From NCBI RefSeq assembly GCF_009916105.1, contig NZ_JAAAXQ010000004.1:1-64000 (forward strand): a stretch of 64,000 bases of DNA, given 5' to 3'. This stretch comes from Streptomyces sp. GC420. GTDB taxonomy: Bacteria > Actinomycetota > Actinomycetes > Streptomycetales > Streptomycetaceae. Positions within the stretch are counted from its first letter, which is position 1. Every line of letters starts with the position of its first letter. The position numbers and the translations under genes were made by a program. This document shows positions 16,165-24,831 of this stretch, piece by piece. The notes beneath the pieces were generated by a model. That model saw nothing but the letters and a program-made list of their open reading frames with translations. It had not been told where the DNA came from and searched no databases.

Positions 16165-16953
16165 CTAGGCGAAGGCGGCGTTGTAGACGCCCGCGGCTAT
16201 CGCTCCGCCGAGCAGCGGGCCGACGACCGGGACCCAGGCGTAGCCCCAGTCGGAGCCGCCCTTGTTGGGCAGCGGCAGCAGGGCGTGCACGACACGCGGG
16301 CCGAGGTCGCGCGCCGGGTTGATGGCGTATCCGGTGGGCCCGCCGAGGGACAGGCCGATGCCGACCACGACGAGCGCGGTGACCAGCGCGCCGAGGGTGC
16401 CCAGGCCCTTGCCGCTGTCGTTGAGGCCCTGGGTGAGGACCGCCAGGATCAGCACGACGGTGCCGATGACCTCGGTGGCCAGGTTCTGCGCCGCGTTCCG
16501 GATCTCCGGACCGGTGGAGAAGATGCCGAGCACGGGTCCGGCCTGGGTCTCCTGCGCCACGGCGGCCTTGGTGGCCTGCGCGCCGGGGCCGCCGACGATC
16601 TCCCGGTCGGTCAGGTGGGCGACGAACTGTCCGTAGTAGGCGACCCAGACCAGGGCCGCGCCGATCATGGCGCCCAGGATCTGTCCCGACCAGTAGGCGG
16701 GGACGTTGCTCCAGTCGCCGTCCTTGATGGCGATGGCGAGGGTGACGGCCGGGTTCAGATGGGCACCGGAGAGCGGCGCCGAGGTGTAGACGGCGGTGAG
16801 GACCGCGAAGCCCCAACCGAAGGTGATGGCGAGCCAGCCGGCGTTGCGCGCCTTGGAGGCCTTCAGCGTGACGGCGGCACACACGCCGCCGCCGAGGAGG
16901 ATGAGAACGGCGGTACCGATGGTCTCGCCGAGGAAGATGTCGGAGCTGGACAC
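16165..16953 (-). CDS. glpF: Glycerol facilitator (MIP/aquaporin family)
   Basis: 262-residue, six-membrane-segment channel with both aquaporin signatures: LNPAVT (first loop) and the second box INPARDLGP. The Asp in NPARD is the usual mark of aquaglyceroporins, fitting glycerol entry. The GTG start at 16953 follows an AAGGAG site; longer frames upstream lack family similarity. It is the first gene of the glpFKD operon, behind a GylR-type palindrome. Confidence 0.95.
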   Translation of the reverse strand: MSSSDIFLGETIGTAVLILLGGGVCAAVTLKASKARNAGWLAITFGWGFAVLTAVYTSAPLSGAHLNPAVTLAIAIKDGDWSNVPAYWSGQILGAMIGAALVWVAYYGQFVAHLTDREIVGGPGAQATKAAVAQETQAGPVLGIFSTGPEIRNAAQNLATEVIGTVVLILAVLTQGLNDSGKGLGTLGALVTALVVVGIGLSLGGPTGYAINPARDLGPRVVHALLPLPNKGGSDWGYAWVPVVGPLLGGAIAAGVYNAAFA

Positions 16954-17077
16954 CCGCGACTCCTTTGTCCTTCGTCCAGGAACGGACCACCGGGTCCCTC
17001 CGGTGGTTCGTGCCCTCGGGGGTGAGGGCGATCGCCGGCCCTGCCACGCCGACACCTTGACGCGTTTGTCGTTAGGT

Positions 17078-17094
17078 GTTCGACAATGCCGACC
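17078..17094. promoter_or_regulatory. Candidate GylR operator upstream of glpF
   Basis: GTTCGACAATGCCGACC matches the palindrome before gylR (18021-18037) at 14 of 17 positions. It sits about 125 bp before the glpF start and just upstream of a possible minus-strand -10 (TAACGA, complement of 17069-17074), where a bound regulator would cover the -35 region. Confidence 0.5.
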
Positions 17095-17234
17095 GACGAA
17101 CGGCAGTTTTCACTTGGGCGAACACCTGCGTCAAGGGCTGTGTGGCGAAATTTCGATGGCTTGTACGGACGTACGACAAGTAGGAATGGGCGCAAGTGTC
17201 CCGTTATGTTCCGCAGAAATGCCGGATTCGTGCC

Positions 17235-17999
17235 TCAGAAGCGGCCGGCGCCCAGGTCGCGGGAGACCGCCCGGGCGCAGTCCCGCACCGCCGCGACCAG
17301 CTCCGAACGCAGTTCCCCGTCCTTGCAGACCCGCTCGACGGCGCCCATGACGCCCACCGCGCCCACCGGCATGCGCCGCCGGTCGTGGATCGGCGCGGCC
17401 ACCGAGGCGACGCCGTCCCAGGTCTCCTCGATGTCGTCGGCCCAGCCGCGCGCCCTGGTCAGGTCCAGTACGCCCTCGAACTCGTCCAGGGCCGTCACCG
17501 TCCGCGAGGTGTACGCCTTGCGCGAGCCCTCCGTGGCCTCGCTGTGCGCCACCGGATCGAACGCCGACAGGACCTTGCCCAGGGCCGTGCTGTGCAGCGG
17601 CTGCATGGCGCCGACCTCCAGCACCTGGCGGCTGTCGTCGGGGCGGAACACGTGGTGCACGATCAGCACGCCCTGCTGGTGCAGCACGCCCAGGTAGACG
17701 GCCTCGCCGCTGGAGCGGGCCAGGTCGTCGGTCCACACCAGGGCCCTGGCGCGCAGCTCGTGCACGTCGAGATAGGTGCTGCCGAGCCGCAGCAGTTCCG
17801 CGCCCAGCTGGTAGCGCCCCGAGGCCGGGTCCTGCTCCACGAAGCCCTCGGCCTGGAGGGTGCGCAGGATTCCGTGTGCGGTGCCCTTGGCCAGATCCAG
17901 CGAGGCGGCGATGTCGGACAGTCCGAGGCGACGCTCACCCCCGGCGAGCAGCCGCAGCATCGCAGCCGCCCGCTCGAGCGACTGGATGTTCCGTGCCAT
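17235..17999 (-). CDS. gylR: IclR-family regulator of the glycerol operon
   Basis: 254 residues: winged helix-turn-helix (AAAMLRLLAGGERRLGLSD, then LDLAKGTAHGILRTLQ) followed by the IclR effector domain (QPLHSTALGKVLSAF, VAAPIHDRRRMPVGAVGVMG). Its position directly upstream of glpFKD on the same strand matches the known Streptomyces gylR arrangement, where GylR controls glycerol use in response to glycerol or glycerol 3-phosphate. A GAGGAGG ribosome site precedes the ATG. A palindrome before its own start suggests autoregulation. Confidence 0.93.
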   Translation of the reverse strand: MARNIQSLERAAAMLRLLAGGERRLGLSDIAASLDLAKGTAHGILRTLQAEGFVEQDPASGRYQLGAELLRLGSTYLDVHELRARALVWTDDLARSSGEAVYLGVLHQQGVLIVHHVFRPDDSRQVLEVGAMQPLHSTALGKVLSAFDPVAHSEATEGSRKAYTSRTVTALDEFEGVLDLTRARGWADDIEETWDGVASVAAPIHDRRRMPVGAVGVMGAVERVCKDGELRSELVAAVRDCARAVSRDLGAGRF

Positions 18000-18020
18000 C
18001 GGACAGCCTCCTCATAAGTT

Positions 18021-18037
18021 GTTCGGCAATGCTGAAC
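18021..18037. promoter_or_regulatory. Candidate GylR operator upstream of gylR
   Basis: GTTCGGCAATGCTGAAC is a near-perfect inverted repeat centred on one A (one arm position differs). On the minus strand it directly follows a TACTGT -10-like hexamer, so it would overlap the transcription start of gylR. The near-identical copy before glpF supports a shared regulator. Confidence 0.5.
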
Positions 18038-18143
18038 AGTATCGGTCGATGTCGACCTTGCCGTACAGCCATCAGAGTCTGCCAAGTGCATGACCGCTCG
18101 CGACACCCAGGTGCACCCGGTTCGTCCAGCCCGTGGGACGACC

Positions 18144-18172
18144 TGAGCCGCGCGGCGTCCTGCCGATACCCT
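18144..18172 (+). promoter_or_regulatory. Possible metH promoter and short leader
   Basis: TGAGCC (18144-18149), 17-bp spacer, TACCCT (18167-18172). The expected leader (~18179-18237) holds a small TTCC-TTCG-GGAA hairpin and GTGC/GCAC complementarity (18179-18182 with 18118-18121 of the next line, i.e. 18218-18221). I do not recognise a B12, SAM or SAH riboswitch consensus in it. Confidence 0.35.
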
Positions 18173-18237
18173 GGCGACGTGCTTCCTTCGGGAAAGGGAG
18201 CAAAGCCGACAGCCGTCGCACTCAGGGAGTTACTTCC

Positions 18238-21200
18238 ATGGCCTCGTTGCCGACCACGTCCGGACCGCCCGTACCCCCAGCCGACAGCAGGCGCCGGGCC
18301 GAAGCCCTGCGCGAGGCGCTGGCCACGCGTGTCGTGGTCGCAGATGGTGCCATGGGCACGATGCTCCAGGCGCAGGACCCCACGCTGGAGGACTTCCAGC
18401 AGCTCGAGGGCTGCAACGAGATCCTCAACGTCACCCGGCCCGACATCGTGCGCTCGGTCCACCGCGCCTACTTCGACGTGGGCGTCGACTGCGTGGAGAC
18501 GAACACCTTCGGGGCGAACTTCGCCGCCCTGGGCGAGTACGAGATCGCCGACCGGGTCTTCGAGCTGTCGGAGGCCGGCGCGCGGATCGCCCGGGAGACG
18601 GCCGACGAGTACACCGCCGGGGACGGCAGGACCCGCTGGGTGCTGGGGTCGATGGGGCCGGGCACCAAGCTGCCCACGCTGGGCCACGTCGGCTACACGG
18701 TGCTGCGCGATGCCTATCAGCGCAACGCCGAGGGCATGATCACCGGCGGTGCCGACGCCCTGATCGTCGAGACCACGCAGGACCTGCTGCAGACCAAGGC
18801 GGCCGTCCTCGGCGCCCGCCGGGCTCTGGAGGTCCTCGGCGCCGACCTGCCGGTGATCTGCTCGGTGACGGTGGAGACGACCGGCACGATGCTGCTCGGC
18901 TCCGAGATCGGCGCGGCGCTGACCGCGCTGGAACCGTTGGGCATCGACATGATCGGCCTGAACTGCGCCACCGGCCCGGCCGAGATGAGCGAGCACCTGC
19001 GCTACCTGGCGCGGCACTCGCGCGTACCGCTGTCCTGCATGCCGAACGCGGGCCTGCCGGTCCTGGGCAAGGACGGCGCGCACTACCCCCTGACCGCGCC
19101 GGAGCTGGCCGACGCGCAGGAGACCTTCGTGCGCGAGTACGGGCTGTCCCTGGTCGGCGGCTGCTGCGGGACGACGCCGGAGCACCTGCGCCAGGTGGTC
19201 GAGCGGGTGCGCGGCCTCGCCCCCGCGCCGCGTGACCCGCACCCCGAGCCGGGCGCGGCCTCGCTGTACCAGTCGGTGCCGTTCCGGCAGGACACCTCGT
19301 ACCTCGCGATCGGCGAGCGCACGAACGCCAACGGCTCGAAGAAGTTCCGCACGGCCATGCTCGAGGGCCGCTGGGACGACTGCGTGGAGATGGCGCGCGA
19401 GCAGATCCGCGAGGGCGCGCACCTGCTGGACCTGTGTGTGGACTACGTGGGCCGGGACGGCGTCGCCGACATGGAGGAGCTGGCGGGCCGCTTCGCGACC
19501 GCGTCCACCCTGCCGGTCGTGCTGGACTCCACCGAGCCCGCCGTGATCCGCGCGGGCCTGGAGAAGCTGGGCGGCCGCGCGGTGATCAACTCGGTGAACT
19601 ACGAGGACGGCGACGGGCCCGAGTCCCGCTTCCAGAAGATCACCAAGCTGGCGGTGGAGCACGGTGCGGCACTGATCGCTCTCACCATCGACGAGGAGGG
19701 CCAGGCCCGCACCCCGGAGAAGAAGGTCGAGATCGCCGAGCGGCTGATCGCGGACCTGACCGGGAACTGGGGCGTGCACGAGTCGGACATCCTCATCGAC
19801 TGCCTCACCTTCACCATCTGTACCGGCCAGGAGGAGTCCCGCAAGGACGGCCTGGCCACCATCGAGGCGATCCGTGAACTCAAGCGCCGCCACCCCGAGG
19901 TGCAGACCACGCTGGGCCTGTCGAACATCTCCTTCGGCCTGAACCCGGCCGCCCGGCTGGTCCTCAACTCCGTCTTCCTGGACGAGTGCGTCAAGGCGGG
20001 CCTGGACTCCGCGATCGTCCACGCCTCCAAGATCCTGCCGATCGCCCGGCTGGACGAGGATCAGGTCCAGGTCGCCCTGGACCTGATCCACGACCGCCGC
20101 GCGGAGGGCTACGACCCGCTGCAGCGGCTGCTGGAGCTGTTCGAGGGCGTGGACACCAAGTCCATGAAGGCGGGCAAGGCCGAGGAACTGGCCGCGCTGC
20201 CGCTGGACGAACGCCTCAAGCGGCGGATCATCGACGGTGAGCGCAACGGACTCGAAGCGGACCTGGACGAGGCCCTGGCAGGCCGCCCGGCACTCGACAT
20301 CGTCAACGAGACGCTGCTGGACGGCATGAAGGTCGTCGGGGAACTGTTCGGCTCCGGCCAGATGCAGCTGCCGTTCGTGCTCCAGTCCGCCGAGGTCATG
20401 AAGACGGCGGTGGCCTACCTGGAGCCGCACATGGAGAAGACGGACGACGAGGGCAAGGGCACCATCGTGCTGGCCACCGTCCGCGGCGACGTCCACGACA
20501 TCGGCAAGAACCTCGTCGACATCATCCTGTCCAACAACGGCTACAGCGTGGTCAACCTGGGCATCAAGCAGCCGGTCTCCGCGATCCTGGAAGCCGCCCA
20601 GGAGCACCGCGCCGACGTCATCGGCATGTCGGGACTGCTGGTGAAGTCCACGGTGATCATGAAGGAGAACCTGGAGGAGCTGAACCAGCGGGGACTGGCG
20701 GCCCGGTACCCGGTGATCCTCGGCGGCGCCGCCCTCACCCGCGCCTATGTCGAACAGGACCTGCACGAGATCTACGAGGGCGAGGTCCGCTACGCCCGCG
20801 ACGCCTTCGAGGGGCTGCGCCTGATGGACGCCCTCATCGCCGTCAAGCGCGGCGTGCCCGGCGCCGCCCTTCCCGAGCTCAGGCAGCGCCGCGTCCGTCC
20901 CGCCGCCACCGCGGCCGTCGAGGAACGCGGTCCTTCCCCGGAGGGCGAGGGCGCGGTCCGCTCCGACGTGGCCACCGACAACCCGGTGCCCACCCCGCCG
21001 TTCTGGGGCACCCGCGTCGTCAAGGGCATCCAGCTCAAGGAGTACGCCTCCTGGCTCGACGAGGGCGCCCTCTTCAAGGGGCAGTGGGGCCTCAAGCAGG
21101 CCCGCACCGGCGCAGGACCGGGCTACGAGGAGCTGGTGGAGACCGAGGGCAGGCCGCGGCTGCGCGGCCTCCTCGACCGCCTCCAGCGGGACAACCTCCT

Positions 21201-21780
21201 CGAGGCCGCCGTCGTCTACGGCTACTTCCCCTGTGTGTCCAAGGGCGACGACCTGATCCTGCTGGGCGAGGACGGCTCGGAGCGCACCCGCTTCACCTTC
21301 CCGCGCCAGCGCCGCGGCCGCCGCCTGTGCCTGGCGGACTTCTTCCGCCCCGAGGACTCCGGCGAGACCGACGTCGTCGGTCTCCAGGTCGTCACCGTCG
21401 GCTCGAGGATCGGGGAGGAGACCGCCAGGCTCTTCGCCTCCGACTCCTACCGCGAATACCTGGAGCTGCACGGCCTGTCCGTCCAGCTCGCCGAGGCCCT
21501 CGCCGAGTACTGGCACGCCCGCGTCCGTGCGGAACTCGGCTTCGCCGGGGAGGACCCCGCCGCGGTCGAGGACATGTTCACGCTCAAGTACCGGGGAGCC
21601 CGCTTCTCCCTGGGCTACGGAGCCTGCCCCGACCTGGAGGACCGCGCCAAGATCGCCGAACTCCTCCGGCCCGAGCGCATCGGCGTCGAGCTCTCCGAGG
21701 AGTTCCAGCTGCACCCGGAGCAGTCCACGGACGCCATCGTGGTCCACCACCCCGAGGCGAAGTACTTCAACGCCCGCTGA
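18238..21780 (+). CDS. metH: Cobalamin-dependent methionine synthase
   Basis: 1180-residue four-module enzyme moving a methyl group from 5-methyltetrahydrofolate to homocysteine through methylcobalamin. Order: homocysteine/zinc domain (Cys243 in GLNCATGP, Cys309-Cys310 in VGGCCGTTP), pterin-binding domain (~330-610, beginning YLAIGERTNANGS), cobalamin cap and Rossmann domain with DVHDIGKN (lower-ligand His753), and the C-terminal SAM-dependent reactivation domain (ending RFSLGYGACPDLEDR). The ATG at 18238 has a CAGGGAG site. The end is duplicated as a 10-bp tandem repeat. Confidence 0.97.
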   Translation: MASLPTTSGPPVPPADSRRRAEALREALATRVVVADGAMGTMLQAQDPTLEDFQQLEGCNEILNVTRPDIVRSVHRAYFDVGVDCVETNTFGANFAALGEYEIADRVFELSEAGARIARETADEYTAGDGRTRWVLGSMGPGTKLPTLGHVGYTVLRDAYQRNAEGMITGGADALIVETTQDLLQTKAAVLGARRALEVLGADLPVICSVTVETTGTMLLGSEIGAALTALEPLGIDMIGLNCATGPAEMSEHLRYLARHSRVPLSCMPNAGLPVLGKDGAHYPLTAPELADAQETFVREYGLSLVGGCCGTTPEHLRQVVERVRGLAPAPRDPHPEPGAASLYQSVPFRQDTSYLAIGERTNANGSKKFRTAMLEGRWDDCVEMAREQIREGAHLLDLCVDYVGRDGVADMEELAGRFATASTLPVVLDSTEPAVIRAGLEKLGGRAVINSVNYEDGDGPESRFQKITKLAVEHGAALIALTIDEEGQARTPEKKVEIAERLIADLTGNWGVHESDILIDCLTFTICTGQEESRKDGLATIEAIRELKRRHPEVQTTLGLSNISFGLNPAARLVLNSVFLDECVKAGLDSAIVHASKILPIARLDEDQVQVALDLIHDRRAEGYDPLQRLLELFEGVDTKSMKAGKAEELAALPLDERLKRRIIDGERNGLEADLDEALAGRPALDIVNETLLDGMKVVGELFGSGQMQLPFVLQSAEVMKTAVAYLEPHMEKTDDEGKGTIVLATVRGDVHDIGKNLVDIILSNNGYSVVNLGIKQPVSAILEAAQEHRADVIGMSGLLVKSTVIMKENLEELNQRGLAARYPVILGGAALTRAYVEQDLHEIYEGEVRYARDAFEGLRLMDALIAVKRGVPGAALPELRQRRVRPAATAAVEERGPSPEGEGAVRSDVATDNPVPTPPFWGTRVVKGIQLKEYASWLDEGALFKGQWGLKQARTGAGPGYEELVETEGRPRLRGLLDRLQRDNLLEAAVVYGYFPCVSKGDDLILLGEDGSERTRFTFPRQRRGRRLCLADFFRPEDSGETDVVGLQVVTVGSRIGEETARLFASDSYREYLELHGLSVQLAEALAEYWHARVRAELGFAGEDPAAVEDMFTLKYRGARFSLGYGACPDLEDRAKIAELLRPERIGVELSEEFQLHPEQSTDAIVVHHPEAKYFNAR

Positions 21781-21810
21781 CGCCCGCTGACGCCCGCTGA
21801 CGCCCGCTGA
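21771..21810 (+). repeat. Four 10-bp tandem repeats spanning the metH stop
   Basis: CGCCCGCTGA occurs four times without change. The first copy is the last 10 nt of metH, including its TGA. Because the unit is not a multiple of three, each copy puts a TGA in a different phase. This looks like slippage or duplication of the gene end. Confidence 0.9.
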
Positions 21811-21874
21811 CGCCGGCGGGCGCGGCGCGACGGGCGCCACGGGCGTTCACGACGTACACTTGTCGGTCCAGTGC

Positions 21875-21912
21875 AGGCCGGTCGCCTCCTGAAGTCGGGA
21901 GGTGGCCGGCCT
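21875..21912 (+). terminator. 15-bp hairpin between metH and the HAD gene
   Basis: 21875-21889 pairs with 21898-21912 across 15 positions (two as G-U) around an 8-nt loop, followed by TTCTCGT. It could end metH transcription. A TACACT -10-like hexamer (21855-21860) lies just before it, so it may instead sit in the leader of the HAD gene as an attenuator. Confidence 0.5.
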
Positions 21913-21940
21913 TCTCGTCCCCCAGAGGAGGTGCGCCCGG

Positions 21941-22642
21941 ATGACCGCAACGGTCCCCGCGCTCGGTACCCGTACGGCCGAGGGCTCCGCCCTCCAGGCC
22001 GTGCTCCTGGACATGGACGGAACCCTGGTCGACACCGAGGGCTTCTGGTGGGAGGCCGAGGTCGAGGTCTTCGCCGAGCTGGGGCATCTGCTGGAGGAGA
22101 AGCACCGGGCCGTGGTGGTCGGCGGGCCGATGAGCCGCAGCGCCGGCTACCTCGTCGAGGTCACCGGTGCGGACATCCCGCTGCCCGAGCTGTGCGTGAT
22201 GCTCAACGACCGCTTCGAGGAGCGGATCGGCCGAGAGCTGCCACTGATGCCGGGCGCGGCCCGGCTGCTCGGCGAGCTGGCGGCGCACGAGATCCCCACG
22301 GCGCTCGTCTCCGCCTCGCACCGGCGCATCATCGACCGCGTCCTGAAGTCACTGGGCCCCGAGCACTTCGCGCTGAGCGTCGCGGGCGACGAGGTGCCCC
22401 GCACCAAGCCGCACCCCGACCCCTATCTGCTCGCCGCCGCGGGGCTGGACGCGGACCCCACGCGCTGTGTGGTCGTCGAGGACACCACGACGGGCGTGGC
22501 GGCGGCCGAGGCTGCGGGCTGCCGGGTCGTCGCGGTGCCGTCCCTCACGCCGATCCCGGGGACTGCGGGGCGCACGGTCGTGGGCTCTCTCGAAGAAGTC
22601 GACCTGGCATTTCTGCGCTCGCTGATCACGCTGAACGGCTGA
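21941..22642 (+). CDS. HAD-superfamily phosphatase (beta-phosphoglucomutase-like)
   Basis: 233 residues. HAD motif I is LLDMDGTLVDTE (nucleophile Asp24, Asp26), motif II is the Ser in TALVSASH, and motifs III/IV are the Lys in PRTKPHPDPY and VVEDTTTG. A helical cap between ~40 and 105 places it with phosphoglycolate-phosphatase/beta-phosphoglucomutase-like members. The ATG at 21941 has a GAGGAGGTG site. The substrate is not predictable. Confidence 0.9.
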   Translation: MTATVPALGTRTAEGSALQAVLLDMDGTLVDTEGFWWEAEVEVFAELGHLLEEKHRAVVVGGPMSRSAGYLVEVTGADIPLPELCVMLNDRFEERIGRELPLMPGAARLLGELAAHEIPTALVSASHRRIIDRVLKSLGPEHFALSVAGDEVPRTKPHPDPYLLAAAGLDADPTRCVVVEDTTTGVAAAEAAGCRVVAVPSLTPIPGTAGRTVVGSLEEVDLAFLRSLITLNG

Positions 22643-23133
22643 GCCGTTCACCGAGCGTACAAGGGGAAAGCAGCCGGAAACTCTAGGCGTTTGTCCGTGC
22701 ATTTAGCGTGACTGTTCCGTCCATGAATTCGAAGGACGGGAGAATTTCCCATGCTGTGATGTTTCTCACGCATGTGCCCGTCGACATGAGTGCGGGCGTG
22801 TGGTCCCGCCCGCCCGGCAAAGTGCTCCAGGGGTCCGTTGTGTCCTGGTTGGTGTGCTCCTGTGCGGAACCTTCCGCCAGCCGGCAAACCTCCGCCGCCG
22901 AGCGACCCCAAGTGCCGAAATGAGCCCCGGGTCCGCCCTGTTCAAGCGCTCCCGGCGGGGGCTACTAATCTCGTGCGAGAACTCCGCCGCCAACCTCGTG
23001 CCCACTACACACGACGGAACTGGGTACGCAGGACCGATCGCTCACCACCGGCCCGATCGCGCCACCCCGAACGGGAGGCAGCGGCGAAGTGCGCAACGAC
23101 AGCCAAGTGCCGGACCGAGGGAGATCTCCGAGC
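22643..23133 (+). other. 491-bp intergenic region before the first solute-binding protein
   Basis: No convincing gene. It is less GC-rich than its neighbours around 22680-22770. A hairpin CCGTCC/GGACGG lies at 22717-22739. A promoter-like pair TTCAAG (22941-22946), 16 bp, TACTAA (22963-22968) would drive the downstream lipoprotein gene, leaving a leader of about 160 nt. A GTG at 23089 in frame with the lipoprotein gene could be an alternative start. Confidence 0.45.
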
Positions 23134-24738
23134 ATGGACCGCAAGAAGATGGTGCTGCCGGCCGTGATCGGCCTGCTCGCCCCCGCGCTCGCCGCCTGCG
23201 GCGGCTCGGGCGGGAGCGCCGGCGGTGGCGACGCCATCGTCGTGGGCACCACCGACCGGTTCGTGTCCTCCGAGGAGGCGCCGTACCCGTTCGACCCGGT
23301 CGCCGCGTACGACGTCGGCTCCTGGAACGTCCTGCGGCACACCATGCAGACCCTGATGCGCGTGCCCCGCGGCGGCGGCGAGCCCGTCCCCGAGGCGGCC
23401 GACAAATGCGGCTTCGCCGACCGGCAGAACGAACAGTTCCGGTGCACGCTGCGCAGCGGCATGAAGTTCGCCGACGGCGGCGCGCTGACCGCCGAGGACG
23501 TCAAGTACTCCATCGACCGCGTGCTGCGCATCAAGTACGAGGAGGGCCCCTACGGCCTCCTGTCCAACGTGGACAAGGTCGAGGTGAGCGGGGACCTCGA
23601 GGTGATCTTCCACCTCAAGACGCCCGACGCCACCTTCCCGTACAAGCTGTCCACGCCCGTCGCGGCGATCGTCAGCGAGAAGCACTACGAGAAGAACAAG
23701 ATCCGCGAGGGCTTCGGGGTGGACGGCTCGGGACCGTACACGATGCGGGTCGAGGCTGAGGGCGACGGGGTGAAGAGCGTCGTCTTCACCAAGAACCCCG
23801 AGTACAAGGGCAGCATCGAGACGAGGAACGAGAAGGTCGAGCTGCGCTCCTTCAAGAGCGCCGAGGCCATGGGCTCGGCCATCGAGAACTCCGGCATCGA
23901 CATGATGAGCCGCACCATGACGCCGCAGCAGATCCGCGAACTGGACTCCGGCGCGGAGGACGGCATATCCCTTGTCGAGATGCCCGGCCTGGAGATCCGC
24001 TACCTCGCCTTCAACACCGCGGACCGGACGGTCAGGAACAAGGCCGTCCGCCAGGCCGTGGCCCAGGTCGTCGACCGCAGCGCGCTCACCACCGAGGTGT
24101 ACGGCGATACCGCCGAGCCGCTGTACTCACTGGTCCCCGCCACCGTCAACGGGCACCAGAACTCCTTCTTCGACAAGTACGGCGAGCCCGACCCCGACAA
24201 GGCCGCCGCCCTGCTCGCCGACGCCGGTGTCGAGACCCCGGTCCGCCTGACCCTGAACTACACCACCGACCACTACGGTTCGGCCACCAAGAAGGAGTTC
24301 GAGGCGCTGCAGAAGCAACTGGGCGACTCAGGTCTCTTCGAGGTGGACGTCCACGGCGCCGAGTGGTCCGAGTTCCGCCCCGCCCAGGCCGCCCGCGAAT
24401 ACGCCGTGTACGGCATGGGCTGGTTCCCCGACTTCCCGGACGCCGACAACTATGTCGCGCCCTTCCTCGCCGAGGACAACTTCCTCAACTCGCCCTACGC
24501 GAACCCCACCATCCAGGACACCCTGATACCCCGGACCCGGCGCGAGGCGGAACGCAGCGTCGCCGACAGGGGATTCCAGGAGATCCAGGACATCGTCGCC
24601 GAGGACGTGCCGTACCTCCCGCTGTGGCAGGGCAAGCAGTACGTCGCCGCGCGCGACGACATCACCGGCGTCGAGTGGGCGATCAACTCCTCCTCGGAAC
24701 TCCAGCTCTGGGAACTCGGACGCGGTGTGAGCGGCTGA
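23134..24738 (+). CDS. Solute-binding lipoprotein, oligopeptide-type (SBP family 5)
   Basis: 534 residues. The signal peptide (MDRKKMVLPAVIGLLAPALAAC) ends at an LAAC lipobox, so the protein is anchored outside the membrane. The mature part is SBP family 5 (FRCTLRSGMKFADGGALTAEDVKYS, AVRQAVAQVVDRSALT, EDVPYLPLWQGKQY), the class that feeds peptide or nickel ABC importers. No permease or ATPase gene is adjacent. A sibling gene follows after a terminator-like hairpin. GTG 23089 would add 15 residues before the signal peptide and is less likely. Confidence 0.9.
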   Translation: MDRKKMVLPAVIGLLAPALAACGGSGGSAGGGDAIVVGTTDRFVSSEEAPYPFDPVAAYDVGSWNVLRHTMQTLMRVPRGGGEPVPEAADKCGFADRQNEQFRCTLRSGMKFADGGALTAEDVKYSIDRVLRIKYEEGPYGLLSNVDKVEVSGDLEVIFHLKTPDATFPYKLSTPVAAIVSEKHYEKNKIREGFGVDGSGPYTMRVEAEGDGVKSVVFTKNPEYKGSIETRNEKVELRSFKSAEAMGSAIENSGIDMMSRTMTPQQIRELDSGAEDGISLVEMPGLEIRYLAFNTADRTVRNKAVRQAVAQVVDRSALTTEVYGDTAEPLYSLVPATVNGHQNSFFDKYGEPDPDKAAALLADAGVETPVRLTLNYTTDHYGSATKKEFEALQKQLGDSGLFEVDVHGAEWSEFRPAQAAREYAVYGMGWFPDFPDADNYVAPFLAEDNFLNSPYANPTIQDTLIPRTRREAERSVADRGFQEIQDIVAEDVPYLPLWQGKQYVAARDDITGVEWAINSSSELQLWELGRGVSG

Positions 24739-24766
24739 TGCCGAACGGCGAGAGACCCAGCAGACC

Positions 24767-24791
24767 CCGGACGGCGAGCCGCGCCGTCCGG
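24767..24791 (+). terminator. Hairpin between the two solute-binding protein genes
   Basis: CCGGACGGC (24767-24775) pairs exactly with GCCGTCCGG (24783-24791) around a 7-nt loop. It is followed by a possible promoter for the second gene (TTGCAG 24799-24804, 18 bp, TAGTGG 24823-24828), which would give an almost leaderless transcript. Confidence 0.6.
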
Positions 24792-24831
24792 CAGCCCCTT
24801 GCAGAATCGACGAGAGCTAAGGTAGTGGCAC

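Noticed and set aside
18173-18237. Cobalamin, SAM or SAH riboswitch before metH
   Set aside because: The leader is short and lacks the conserved cores (for example the B12 box) that I would expect.
17935-21840. A 1301-codon open frame on the minus strand opposite metH
   Set aside because: It mirrors metH codons in a high-GC genome; the translation is low-complexity with no motif, while the plus strand encodes an intact MetH.
22708-22923. 71-codon frame in the gap before the first solute-binding protein gene
   Set aside because: No ribosome site, no recognisable features and poor third-position GC for a Streptomyces gene.
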